The translations under genes and the position numbers were made by a program. From the NCBI GenBank assembly GCA_035548675.1, contig DASZSJ010000089.1:1-64000 (forward strand): DNA of 64,000 bases, read 5' to 3'. The notes below the pieces were generated by a model. That model did no database searches, had not been told where the DNA came from, and saw only the letters and a program-made list of their open reading frames with translations. The stretch comes from VRUE01 sp035548675. Lineage in GTDB: Bacteria > Actinomycetota > Thermoleophilia > Solirubrobacterales > 70-9. Below, piece by piece: positions 18,082 to 24,941 of the stretch (position 1 is the first letter of the stretch; every line of letters begins with the position of its first letter).

Positions 18082-19188
18082 ATGCAACGACCGCGACTGA
18101 AGCGCACCACGCAGCAGATGGAAGCCCCCAACGGCGACGTCTACCTGCTCCGACCCAGCGCCGGGGCCGACGTCCACATCGAGGAGCCCGATCCCGAGGG
18201 CCGGCGGCTGCTGGCGGCGCTGGACGGGACGCGGACCGAAGCGGAGCTGATCGAGGAGTTCGGCGCCGCCGAGGTCGGCGACCTGCTCGCCCAGTTCGAG
18301 GAGCTCGGCGTGGTCGAGGACGCAGCTGACGACGACCGCATCCCGGGGCCGGTGATGGAGCGGCTCGACCGTCAGCTGCGCTATTTCAGCGACGTGACCG
18401 ACGGGCCGACCGCCTCGGAATGCCAGGCGCGGCTGGAAAAGGCGCGGATCGCGGTGCTGGGGGTCGGTGGGCTCGGCGGTTGGGCGGCGCTCAACCTCGC
18501 CTGTTGCGGGATCGGCGAGATGCTGCTGCTCGACTTCGACCGGGTCGAGCTGAGCAACCTCAACCGCCAGGTGCTCTACTCGGAGGCCGACATCGGCCGC
18601 TTCAAGGCCGAGGCGGCGGCGGAGCGACTGAGCGGCTTCGACTCCTCGATGAGGGTCGAGGCCAGGGTGCAGCGGCTCGACAGCGAAGCTGCGGTCGCCG
18701 AGACGATCGAGGGCTACGACCTGGTGATCGACGCCTGCGATTGGCCCGCCCACGACATCGAGCGCTGGATCAACTCGGCCTGCTTCAAGGCGCGGATCCC
18801 GTTCATCGCGATGAGCCACTTCCCGCCGGTCGCCCGGGTCGGGCCGTTCTACGTGCCGGGGGTCACCGGCTGCTTCTCCTGCCAGGAGATCGGTTACAGG
18901 CGCAGCTTCCCGCTCTACGACATCGCGGTCGAGCAGCAGCGGGGCAAAGGTTCGCCGGCGGCGACGCTGGGGCCCGCCTGCAGCTTGATCGGCGGCCAGA
19001 TCGGGCTCGACATCCTGCACTACCTCACCGGCCTGGCCCGGCCCTCGACGCTCGGCGTCGGCCACATCTACGACCTGCGCACGATGGCGATCGAGCGCGA
19101 GCCGGTGGTCCCCGAGCCCGATTGTCCGGTCTGCGGCGACATCCAGCCGACCTCCGACAAAGAGCTGCAGGGGATGGCGCCGCGATAG
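18082..19188 (+). CDS. E1-like ThiF/MoeB protein with N-terminal PqqD/RRE-like domain
   Basis: ATG 18082 follows AAGGAGGT seven bases upstream. Residues about 15-90 resemble a PqqD-type recognition element ('AGADVHIEEPDPEGRRLLAA', TEAELIEEFG, LLAQFEELGVVED). The E1 domain follows: nucleotide loop IAVLGVGGLGGWAALN (about 122-137), DFDRVELSNLNRQ, ACDWPAHDIERWIN, and two zinc-type CxxC pairs (GCFSCQE and DCPVCGD). E1-like enzymes adenylate a carboxyl terminus; fusion to an RRE is typical of peptide (RiPP, TOMM or MccB-like) maturation. No YcaO, radical SAM or obvious precursor gene is adjacent; the next gene is a Cys-rich lipoprotein. The substrate is therefore unknown. Confidence 0.8.
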   Translation: MQRPRLKRTTQQMEAPNGDVYLLRPSAGADVHIEEPDPEGRRLLAALDGTRTEAELIEEFGAAEVGDLLAQFEELGVVEDAADDDRIPGPVMERLDRQLRYFSDVTDGPTASECQARLEKARIAVLGVGGLGGWAALNLACCGIGEMLLLDFDRVELSNLNRQVLYSEADIGRFKAEAAAERLSGFDSSMRVEARVQRLDSEAAVAETIEGYDLVIDACDWPAHDIERWINSACFKARIPFIAMSHFPPVARVGPFYVPGVTGCFSCQEIGYRRSFPLYDIAVEQQRGKGSPAATLGPACSLIGGQIGLDILHYLTGLARPSTLGVGHIYDLRTMAIEREPVVPEPDCPVCGDIQPTSDKELQGMAPR

Positions 19189-19203
19189 GTAGGGTGGCGG
19201 GCG

Positions 19204-19602
19204 ATGGGGCGAGCCCGCCACCTGCTGTCGCTACTGGCGCTCACGGTCGGGCTCGGGCTCGCCGCGAGCGGTTGCGGCTCCTCCGCGGACGAGGGGTCGA
19301 CGGGAGTGATGAGCGAGGGCGGCGCCGGGGCGAGCGCGCCAGCGGGGTCGGCGGTGCGCACCTGCAGGGTGGCGATCGCCGGCATCCCCACGGCCCGCGC
19401 GAGCGGCGTCGGCTGCGCCCGGGCGCGCGGCGTCGTCTCCGCCTGGAGCGGGGCGCGGCGTTGCGCGGAGCCGCGGGGCGGCTCCCGCGTCGCCTGCTCG
19501 GCCGGCGGTCTGCGCTGCCTCGGCACCGCCACGGACCGCGGCCTCGCCGTCAGCTGCGCCGGCCCGGGTCGCTCGGTCGCCTTCCTCGCCAAGCGCGGTT
19601 GA
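19204..19602 (+). CDS. Small cysteine-rich lipoprotein
   Basis: A lipoprotein signal with lipobox AASGC (Cys about residue 24) precedes a Ser/Gly linker and an 80-residue domain with six cysteines, consistent with disulfides outside the membrane (RTCRVAIAG...GCARARGVV...RRCAEP...RVACSAGGLRCLG...VSCAGPG). It begins 15 bases after the ThiF-like gene and is probably cotranscribed. Whether it is a substrate of that enzyme is speculation. The function is unknown. Confidence 0.65.
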   Translation: MGRARHLLSLLALTVGLGLAASGCGSSADEGSTGVMSEGGAGASAPAGSAVRTCRVAIAGIPTARASGVGCARARGVVSAWSGARRCAEPRGGSRVACSAGGLRCLGTATDRGLAVSCAGPGRSVAFLAKRG

Positions 19603-19618
19603 CGGCGAGCGCCGGCCG

Positions 19619-20254
19619 CTATGACCGGCTCGCCCCCGTGAACCGCAGGGCGACGGGGATGAAGAAGAGCGCGAGCCAGCAATAGGTTGCCGCTTCCGGG
19701 CTGACCAGGAAGGCGACGGCGATCGAGAGGGCGAAGACCGCGGCGACGGCAAGGGCCGATCGCCGTCCCGCCTGTTCCTCCTCGGGCGAGGCGCGGCTGA
19801 GCCCGGCCCGCCTGGCGTCGACGAAGAGCAGGGTGCCGGCGAGGATCACGCCGATCAGGTTGACCGCGTAGAGGACCACCGCCGGCTCGTCGCCGCCGTG
19901 GTCGCCAAGCACCTGGCTGCTGAACGGCATCAGCACGATCCAGGCGAGGTAGAAGAGGTTGAGCGTGATCAGGCGGGAGTCGAAGCCGGTCACGTCGCCG
20001 AAGAAGCGATGGTGGACGACCCAGAAGCGCCCGATCACGGCGAAGCTGATCGCGTAGGCGAAGAGATCGTGGCGCTGTTCCCAGAGCGCCGGCCAGAGGT
20101 CGTCCCCCGGGACGTGTTCAGGCACCTCCAACTGCAGCACCAGCAGCGTGATCGCGATCGCGAAGACCCCATCGCTGAAGGCGACGATGCGCGAGAACTC
20201 GACCTCGTTCTCCTCCCGCCCCTTTGCCCTTCGCGCCCGTGACACAGCCGCCAT
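19619..20254 (-). CDS. TMEM175-family (DUF1211) channel-like membrane protein
   Basis: The family signature RIVAFSDGVFAIAITLLVL is present near residue 23, followed by five or six hydrophobic helices, including FAYAISFAVIGRFWVVHHRFF and LNLFYLAWIVLMPFSS. Bacterial members form tetrameric potassium-selective channels. ATG 20254 was chosen because the alternative 20263 lies four bases from the divergent tRNA-Thr. Even so, the tRNA promoter must overlap this coding sequence. The C-terminus reaches 17 bases from the lipoprotein stop on the other strand. Confidence 0.85.
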   Translation of the reverse strand: MAAVSRARRAKGREENEVEFSRIVAFSDGVFAIAITLLVLQLEVPEHVPGDDLWPALWEQRHDLFAYAISFAVIGRFWVVHHRFFGDVTGFDSRLITLNLFYLAWIVLMPFSSQVLGDHGGDEPAVVLYAVNLIGVILAGTLLFVDARRAGLSRASPEEEQAGRRSALAVAAVFALSIAVAFLVSPEAATYCWLALFFIPVALRFTGASRS

Positions 20255-20267
20255 AATGGACATGCCC

Positions 20268-20340
20268 GCCGACGTAGCTCAGCTGGTAGAGCACTTCACT
20301 CGTAATGAAGGGGTCCCCGGTTCAAGTCCGGGCGTCGGCT
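20268..20340 (+). tRNA. tRNA-Thr (CGT)
   Basis: Acceptor GCCGACG pairs with CGTCGGC; the D arm is GCTCAGCTGGTAGAGC; the anticodon stem CTTCA/TGAAG encloses CTCGTAA (anticodon CGT at 20301-20303); the T arm is CCCCGGTTCAAGTCCGGGG-like; discriminator T; CCA not encoded. Its 3' half is copied three times downstream (23144, 31835, 36956), so this gene is an integration target. Confidence 0.97.
20299..20331 (+). repeat. Attachment-site core inside tRNA-Thr (attL-like)
   Basis: The 33 bases from the anticodon loop to the T arm are repeated without mismatch at 23144-23176. Direct repeats of a tRNA 3' end bounding a segment are the footprint of tyrosine-recombinase integration; the bounded segment is 2845 bp. 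No integrase gene remains. Confidence 0.75.
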
Positions 20341-20341
20341 C

Positions 20342-20504
20342 TAAGAGTTCCCTTCAGAATGCAGCGTGCGCGGATGGCGAGCGCCGGACCAAGCGGGGCC
20401 AGGACGCAGGGAGGCCGAATAGGTAGGCCTTCGGCCGACCGAGGACGCCGCCCCGCGGTGTCCGCCGCCGCCAGACGTGTGCGGGCATTCTGAAAGGAAC
20501 TCTA
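20342..20504. repeat. AGGACGC-core hairpin element, copy 2
   Basis: The outer arms (AGAGTTCC...CAGAATGC at 20342-20361 and its complement ending 20504) bound a long imperfect hairpin. The inner part keeps CAGGACGCAGGGAG, an apical stem GGCCGAA/TTCGGCC, and GACCGAGGACGCC, as at 9657-9758, while the stem sequences differ. It fills the space between tRNA-Thr and the broken HEPN gene, again between convergent units. Confidence 0.75.
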
Positions 20505-20906
20505 AGCCGAGGCGAGTTCGGCCTCGGCCCAGCGGCCTACCTCCTCCACAAGCGCAACCGTCACATCGCGGTCGAGCGGCTGGGCATCGAGAAGATCCTC
20601 GTAGCGAAGAGGGACCGCGTACTGCGTCAAAGTCAAGACCAGGTCAATGTCGAACGGAAGCTCGCCGGTCCCATGCGATGCAGGCATCACGAGGCGGTGC
20701 AGGTCGTGGGTGAACTCGAAATCTTCCTTTCGGCTCGCAATAACGGCCTTGAGCCACTTCTCGACGGCCTACTGAGCATGGAACCCAACCGCGTCGTCGC
20801 CGATCTCCTCGTTCGGTGCAAGCAAGCGCAGTACCTTCGCGTCTCCTTCCGCCTTCCGGGCGAGCACCTCGGAGACTTCGTCCAGATCACGCTCCGGCGA
20901 GGACAC
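20502..20906 (-). pseudogene. HEPN-domain toxin gene broken by an in-frame TAG
   Basis: From GTG 20906 the frame reads VSSPERDLDEVSEVLARKA...DDAVGFHAQ, then TAG at codon 46 (20769-20771), then AVEKWLKAVIASRKEDFEFT and HDLHRLV to a final TAG at 20502. The stop replaces a glutamine in the HEPN core phrase FHAQQAVEK, one C-to-T change from CAG. HEPN proteins are RNases or toxins paired with MNT nucleotidyltransferases, and the fragment just upstream is such a partner. The pair looks dead. Confidence 0.72.
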
Positions 20907-21087
20907 GGCCCTCCTTCAAAGCCTCATGGATCAGGGTGCCCGGCACGCCCCCCCACTTCTCAACGTGGTTGGCGCCGTAGAGGATCAGATCCACAGGTGC
21001 GCCGATTTCTCCGATCGCCCGACGGAGGCGCACGAACTCCGCGTTTCGATGCTCGAGCTTCGGCTCGATCACGATCAGCCCGACCAT
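20887..21087 (-). pseudogene. MNT nucleotidyltransferase antitoxin, 5'-truncated
   Basis: The 66 residues from ATG 21087 match only the C-terminal half of a minimal nucleotidyltransferase: LIVIEPKLEHRNAEFVRLRR, APVDLILYG, WGGVPGTLIHEALKEGRVL. The catalytic GS...DxD part should precede 'LIVIEP', but the upstream frame is unrelated and runs into a terminator (21094-21124). The gene overlaps the HEPN start by 20 bases, the classical MNT-HEPN arrangement. Confidence 0.68.
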
Positions 21088-21093
21088 GCCGCG

Positions 21094-21124
21094 AAAAAGA
21101 AAACCCGACCCACGAGGGGCCGGG
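21094..21124 (-). terminator. Rho-independent terminator (minus strand)
   Basis: Read on the minus strand, CCCGGCCC and GGGTCGGG form an 8-bp stem with a 5-base loop, followed by TTTTCTTTTT. No minus-strand gene now ends here, so it is a leftover from a lost gene and marks a recombination junction. Confidence 0.7.
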
Positions 21125-21197
21125 TGGTGTAGATGCGGAGGCTACGCCATGTCGCGCCGGACAAGACTTCCGAGACCATCTCGATAATCGTCGCCTC

Positions 21198-21821
21198 GTG
21201 AAGACGAACTTCTACGTCGATGCCTTCAACCTCTACTACGGGTCGTTGAGAGGAACGCCCCATAAGTGGCTCGATCTGGCTGCCCTGTTCGGACGGGTGT
21301 TCCCGAGAAACGAAATCCATCGCATCAGGTACTTCACCGCCCGCGTTGACCGGCGTCCGCCCCACTTCCAGCAGCATCAGCAACAGCAGGCGTATCTGCG
21401 CGCGCTCGACACGATCCCGAACCTGTCGATCCACTACGGGCAGTTCCGCACCCGACCAGTGCAGATGCGTCTCGCGAACCCGCGTCGCGTCGGACCGAAG
21501 ACCGTCCGCGTCCTCAAGACCGAGGAGAAGGGCTCAGACGTGAACCTCGCGTCGTACTTGCTCCTCGATGCTTTCCGCGAAGACTGCGAGGTCGCAGTGG
21601 TCGTCTCAAACGACGCTGACCTCAAAACCCCAATCGACCTCGCGATAAACGAGCTTGGTGTCCGCGTGGGCGTCCTCAACCCTCATCCGCCAGAGAGGCG
21701 AAGCCTCGACCTGCGCCCGACCTTCTTCAAGCAGCTACGCCGTGGACCGATCGAGGCAAGCCAGTTCGACGCGGTATTGCGCGACGACCGAGGCGAGATA
21801 CGCAAGCCAAAGACCTGGTAG
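21198..21821 (+). CDS. NYN-domain (DUF88-like) putative ribonuclease
   Basis: GTG 21198 starts the domain correctly with VKTNFYVDAFNLYYGSLRG, in which the Asp and Asn of the PIN-like NYN active site are visible. Further acidic positions are in KTEEKGSDVNLASYLLLDAF and 'VAVVVSNDADLKTPIDLAIN'. NYN proteins are PIN-fold metal-dependent RNases. At 207 aa it is a stand-alone domain. It lies in the tRNA-flanked degenerate island between a terminator remnant and a relaxase tail and appears to be the only intact enzyme gene there. A hairpin at 21839-21860 follows it. Confidence 0.83.
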   Translation: MKTNFYVDAFNLYYGSLRGTPHKWLDLAALFGRVFPRNEIHRIRYFTARVDRRPPHFQQHQQQQAYLRALDTIPNLSIHYGQFRTRPVQMRLANPRRVGPKTVRVLKTEEKGSDVNLASYLLLDAFREDCEVAVVVSNDADLKTPIDLAINELGVRVGVLNPHPPERRSLDLRPTFFKQLRRGPIEASQFDAVLRDDRGEIRKPKTW

Positions 21822-21838
21822 GCCCCCCTGAAATCGCT

Positions 21839-21860
21839 GAGGCCCGCCGAAGCGGGCCTC
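21839..21860 (+). terminator. Hairpin downstream of the NYN gene
   Basis: GAGGCCCG and CGGGCCTC form an 8-bp stem with a six-base loop 17 bases after the NYN stop. There is no T-run. Confidence 0.5.
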
Positions 21861-21948
21861 GCACCCAGCCGCCGAAGCGACTGGGGGGATGGATGAAGAA
21901 TAGTCCGGCCGGCCGGACATTGCAAGCAAAACGGGCCGCGTGGCACGC

Positions 21949-22800
21949 CTACCTCGCGATCCCGAGTCCGCGCCGCCGCTCTCGCATCCGAACCTTGCCG
22001 AGGTCGCGCCCAAGCTGCCGCTGCACCTGTCGCAGCCGACGCAGCTCCGCCTCGCGGCGCGCGAGCTCGGCACGCTGTTTCGGCTCGACTCCGAGGGCGT
22101 GGTTGCGATCGACAACACCGTGCTGCTGACGGTAGCGCTCGACCTCGGACACGCCGCGATCCCAGGCAGCGCGCTTCGCCGGGTCGCTCGGCCTCCTCCC
22201 CAGCTCATTCGTGATGTAAGCGGGCGGCGCGATGTGGGCGGCGCAGATCGCCAGCTGCCGCCGCTCGGCGAGGACACGATCTGCGATGGCGAACTCCCGG
22301 CGCGCCGTATCGCCAGGTACGGGCATCTCCGCCAGCTGGTCTTCGAGGCGCCTCAGCTGGCTGCGGGAGCGCGATTCGAGGCTGTCCACGCGAGACAGCG
22401 CCTCGCCGCGTTCGCGGCGCGGCAGCGCTTCGATCGCCTCCCGCTGCGCCTGAACGCCCGCGAGTCGCTCGCTTCCGTCCTCGATTCGCTTGGTGAGGGC
22501 ATCACGCCTCTCCGCCAGAACTTGCTCCCTGTCGGCAGCGCTGTAGAGGTCGTCGCGTCGCACGACCAGCTCCTCGGTCGGCAAGCGGGAGAACTGCGAG
22601 CGCAGCGCCTCGTCGTGAGCGGTGATCTGAGCGCGGTCGCGCTCGGCGGCTTCGGCGATGTGCGGAATGCCCTCCCGCAGGTAGGGAGGCTCGGGGGCGA
22701 TCTCCTCGCGGTGGGCCTGAACCTCCGGTGTTGCGTGAGGGGTGGTGCTGTTGGCTGGTGGTGGCGGGGCTCTCGGCGCTGCCTGGGGTTCGTCATTGCC
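21949..22800 (-). pseudogene. C-terminal remnant of a MobF/TrwC-type conjugative relaxase
   Basis: The frame is open from just after an in-frame TGA at 22801-22803 to the stop at 21949. It encodes a charged coiled-coil region (DREQVLAERRDALTKRIEDG) and then 'DPAKRAAWDRGVSEVERYRQ' and QHGVVDRNHALGVEP. This last arrangement recurs at the C-termini of actinobacterial plasmid relaxases. The N-terminal relaxase and helicase domains are absent and no convincing start exists. It marks the surrounding island as conjugative in origin. Confidence 0.55.
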
Positions 22801-22901
22801 TCAGGTGCTGGCTCGTGGCTCGCTCGATTTGTTGGCTGCCGTGTCTTGACGCTTTGCTTTCTTTCTTTTGGCTCTGGGGTCTGACGAATAGTCTGCGGTC
22901 G

Positions 22902-23150
22902 ATGTCGAGTGGGCCGAAGCAGAAGGCACGCGCCGATGTGAAGCGCGCCCAGGCGAAATTCACGCGGACGGGCAGCCAGCACGAACAAGCTCGCGAAGCT
23001 CGGCGTGAGAGTTTTGAGCGGGCCCGAAAGGCGGGGCTCACGCTACGAGAGATCGGTGAAGCGGCCGGGCTGCATCTGACGAGAGTCAGAGAAGACGAAG
23101 GAACGGGCGACGGAATCGACCCAGATCGGGCTCAGATATCGCGCTCGTAA
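22902..23150 (+). CDS. Small helix-turn-helix plasmid-type protein (82 aa)
   Basis: ATG 22902 opens MSSGPKQKARADVKRAQ..., a very basic helical segment followed by a helix-turn-helix (KAGLTLREIGEAAGLHLTRV, about residues 45-65). Similar small proteins occur on actinobacterial plasmids and integrative elements. The stop codon TAA is supplied by the duplicated tRNA-Thr core (23144-23150), so the present C-terminus (QISRS) may be a product of integration. Confidence 0.55.
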   Translation: MSSGPKQKARADVKRAQAKFTRTGSQHEQAREARRESFERARKAGLTLREIGEAAGLHLTRVREDEGTGDGIDPDRAQISRS

Positions 23151-23176
23151 TGAAGGGGTCCCCGGTTCAAGTCCGG
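23144..23176 (+). repeat. tRNA-Thr 3' fragment, copy 2 (attR-like)
   Basis: Thirty-three bases are identical to 20299-20331 (anticodon loop to T arm). The match ends before the acceptor stem, so it is not a functional tRNA. It bounds the 2.85-kb degenerate island. Confidence 0.85.
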
Positions 23177-23189
23177 ACGCGTTCAGCGC

Positions 23190-23777
23190 TCACCTCGGCC
23201 TCGGACGCACGGGGCTCGAAAAGGATGGCTCCGGCGGAATAACAATCCGCCTGTCCTCTGCGCCCGGCCGCAGAATCAGCACCTCGGCCGGGGCTTTCTC
23301 CAGTAGCCAGATGAGGTCGTCTCCGGAGAGCTCGTCGCTGCCCTCGGCGGGCGCCGGAACAACAACGCGGTCAAAGCGCTCGCGATCGAGCAGGCGGGAG
23401 AGGGCGTGGCGGTAGGAGCGGCCGCGCTCGATGCGGGAGTCGACCGCGACGCCCTGGGCAGTCGCCCGCTGTTCGATCGCCTCCAGCATCGGCATCGCCT
23501 TCGCCGCCTCGGCCGGGATCGCGCAGTCGAGCGGCAGTCGCTTCGGCACCGCCGCCAGGTAGGCGGGCATCAGGGTCGCGTTCTCGGCGCGGGCGAGGCG
23601 GAGGGCCGCGTCGACGGCGCGGCGCGAGATCGCCGTGCCGGTGAAGGGCAGCAGGATCTGGTGGATCGGCTGCGGGCGCTCGGAGCGCCGGCCGCGCCAG
23701 CGCGAGCGGGCGATGAGGTAGCCGCCGGCCAACCCGGCGAGGAGCGCGACGGCGATCAGGGCGCGCTCGACGCTCAC
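23190..23777 (-). CDS. Membrane-anchored universal stress (UspA-like) protein
   Basis: An N-terminal transmembrane helix (residues about 4-24) is followed by a Usp domain: HQILLPFTGTAISRRAVDAALRLARAENATL, ERGRSYRHALSRLLDRERFDRVVVPAP and LIWLLEKAPAEVLILRPG. The ATP-binding GxxGxxxxG(S/T) motif is not obvious. GTG 23777 overlaps the stop of the KdpD N-terminal gene, so it is the last gene of the kdp operon. A role in potassium or osmotic stress sensing is inferred from position; the family occurs as part of full-length KdpD. Confidence 0.75.
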   Translation of the reverse strand: MSVERALIAVALLAGLAGGYLIARSRWRGRRSERPQPIHQILLPFTGTAISRRAVDAALRLARAENATLMPAYLAAVPKRLPLDCAIPAEAAKAMPMLEAIEQRATAQGVAVDSRIERGRSYRHALSRLLDRERFDRVVVPAPAEGSDELSGDDLIWLLEKAPAEVLILRPGAEDRRIVIPPEPSFSSPVRPRPR

Positions 23778-24940
23778 CCGCGCTCCCTCTCGTTGCCGCC
23801 GCGGTGGGCGACGATCCGCACGTCGACTCCGGGCGGCGTCGCTCGCATCAGCCGCTGCGGCAGCGGTTCGCGCAGCCGGGCGAGGCCGCGCGGCGGCTTG
23901 GCCTCGCCGACCATGATGTAGGTGGTGCCGCGCTCGCGGACCACATGGGCGGCGCCGTCGACCAGGCTGTCGCTCTCCTCGATCAGGAAGGTGGCGCCGA
24001 GGACCGAGGCGAGGTGACGGAGCGCCGTCACCTGGCGCTCGACCTCGCCCTCGATCGGCTGGCCCGGCGGCTTCACCCAGAGCAAGTCGAGGTCAGTGCC
24101 GAGCCGCTGCGCCGAGCGCCAGGCCCGGCGCACCAGGCGCTGCGAGGAGGGCTGCGGGCGGACCAGCGCCAGCAGCCGCTCCCCCACTGCTTTCGGAACC
24201 TCGGCGGCGACCCGCTCGGAGCGCGTGCCAAGCGGCTCCTCGACCACCAGGCGCTTCGCCTCGACCTCCTGGGCGACCTGGCGCAGGGCGACCTCGCGCA
24301 GCGCCAGCAGGTTCTCGACGGTGAAGAAGTTACGCAGCGCCGCCTCGATGTTCTCGCCGGGGTAGACCTTGCCGGCTCGCAGACGCTCGATCAGCGCCTC
24401 CGGCGTGAGGTCGATCAGCACCACCTCGTCCGCCTCTCCGAGCACAGCGTCGGGGATCGTCTCCCTCACCCGTGTCCCGGTCAGCTCGGTCACCTGGTCG
24501 TTCAGCGACTCCAGGTGCTGCACGTTGACCGTCGAAAACACGTCGATCCCAGCGGCGAGCACCGCGCGCACGTCTTCGTAGCGCTTGGAGTGCTCGGCGC
24601 CGGAAGCGTTGGTGTGGGCAAGCTCGTCTATCAGCGCCAGCTCGGGCGCTCGGGCAAGGAGCGCCGGCAGGTCCATCTCCTCGAGGTCGGTGCCGCGGTA
24701 GGTGAGTCGCCGCCGCGGAACCACCTCCAGCCCTGCCGCCAACGCCGAGGTCTCCGGCCGCTTGTGAGGCTCCATGTAGCCGATCGCGACGTCGCGGCCG
24801 GCCCCCCGCGCGGCATGACCCTCCTGCAACATCCGGTAGGTCTTGCCGACCCCGGCGGCCATGCCGATGAAGACCTTGAGGTGACCGCGGCGAGCGGATC
24901 GCACGCCTTGATTGTCCGCCGCCAGTTGCGCGGCGCACAT
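23774..24940 (-). CDS. kdpD: KdpD N-terminal half: KdpD sensor domain plus Usp domain, no kinase
   Basis: Residues about 20-230 are the cytoplasmic KdpD domain: Walker A GMAAGVGKTYRML, 'ALIDELAHTNASGAEHSKRY', VQHLESLNDQV and 'GKVYPGENIEAALRNFF'. Residues about 240-375 form the Usp domain (LLALVRPQPSSQRLVRRAWR to IMVGEAKPPRGL). The protein ends there, with no transmembrane or histidine kinase part; those are encoded separately at 30348-31496. ATG 24940 lies one base after the kdpB stop. N-terminal-only KdpD proteins are known in some bacteria; here the two halves flank the ATPase genes, so they probably interact. Confidence 0.9.
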   Translation of the reverse strand: MCAAQLAADNQGVRSARRGHLKVFIGMAAGVGKTYRMLQEGHAARGAGRDVAIGYMEPHKRPETSALAAGLEVVPRRRLTYRGTDLEEMDLPALLARAPELALIDELAHTNASGAEHSKRYEDVRAVLAAGIDVFSTVNVQHLESLNDQVTELTGTRVRETIPDAVLGEADEVVLIDLTPEALIERLRAGKVYPGENIEAALRNFFTVENLLALREVALRQVAQEVEAKRLVVEEPLGTRSERVAAEVPKAVGERLLALVRPQPSSQRLVRRAWRSAQRLGTDLDLLWVKPPGQPIEGEVERQVTALRHLASVLGATFLIEESDSLVDGAAHVVRERGTTYIMVGEAKPPRGLARLREPLPQRLMRATPPGVDVRIVAHRGGNERERG

Positions 24941-24941
24941 C

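Noticed and set aside
20673..21197. Long N-terminal extension of the NYN gene
   Set aside because: It crosses the broken MNT/HEPN genes and the terminator, and the domain begins at GTG 21198.
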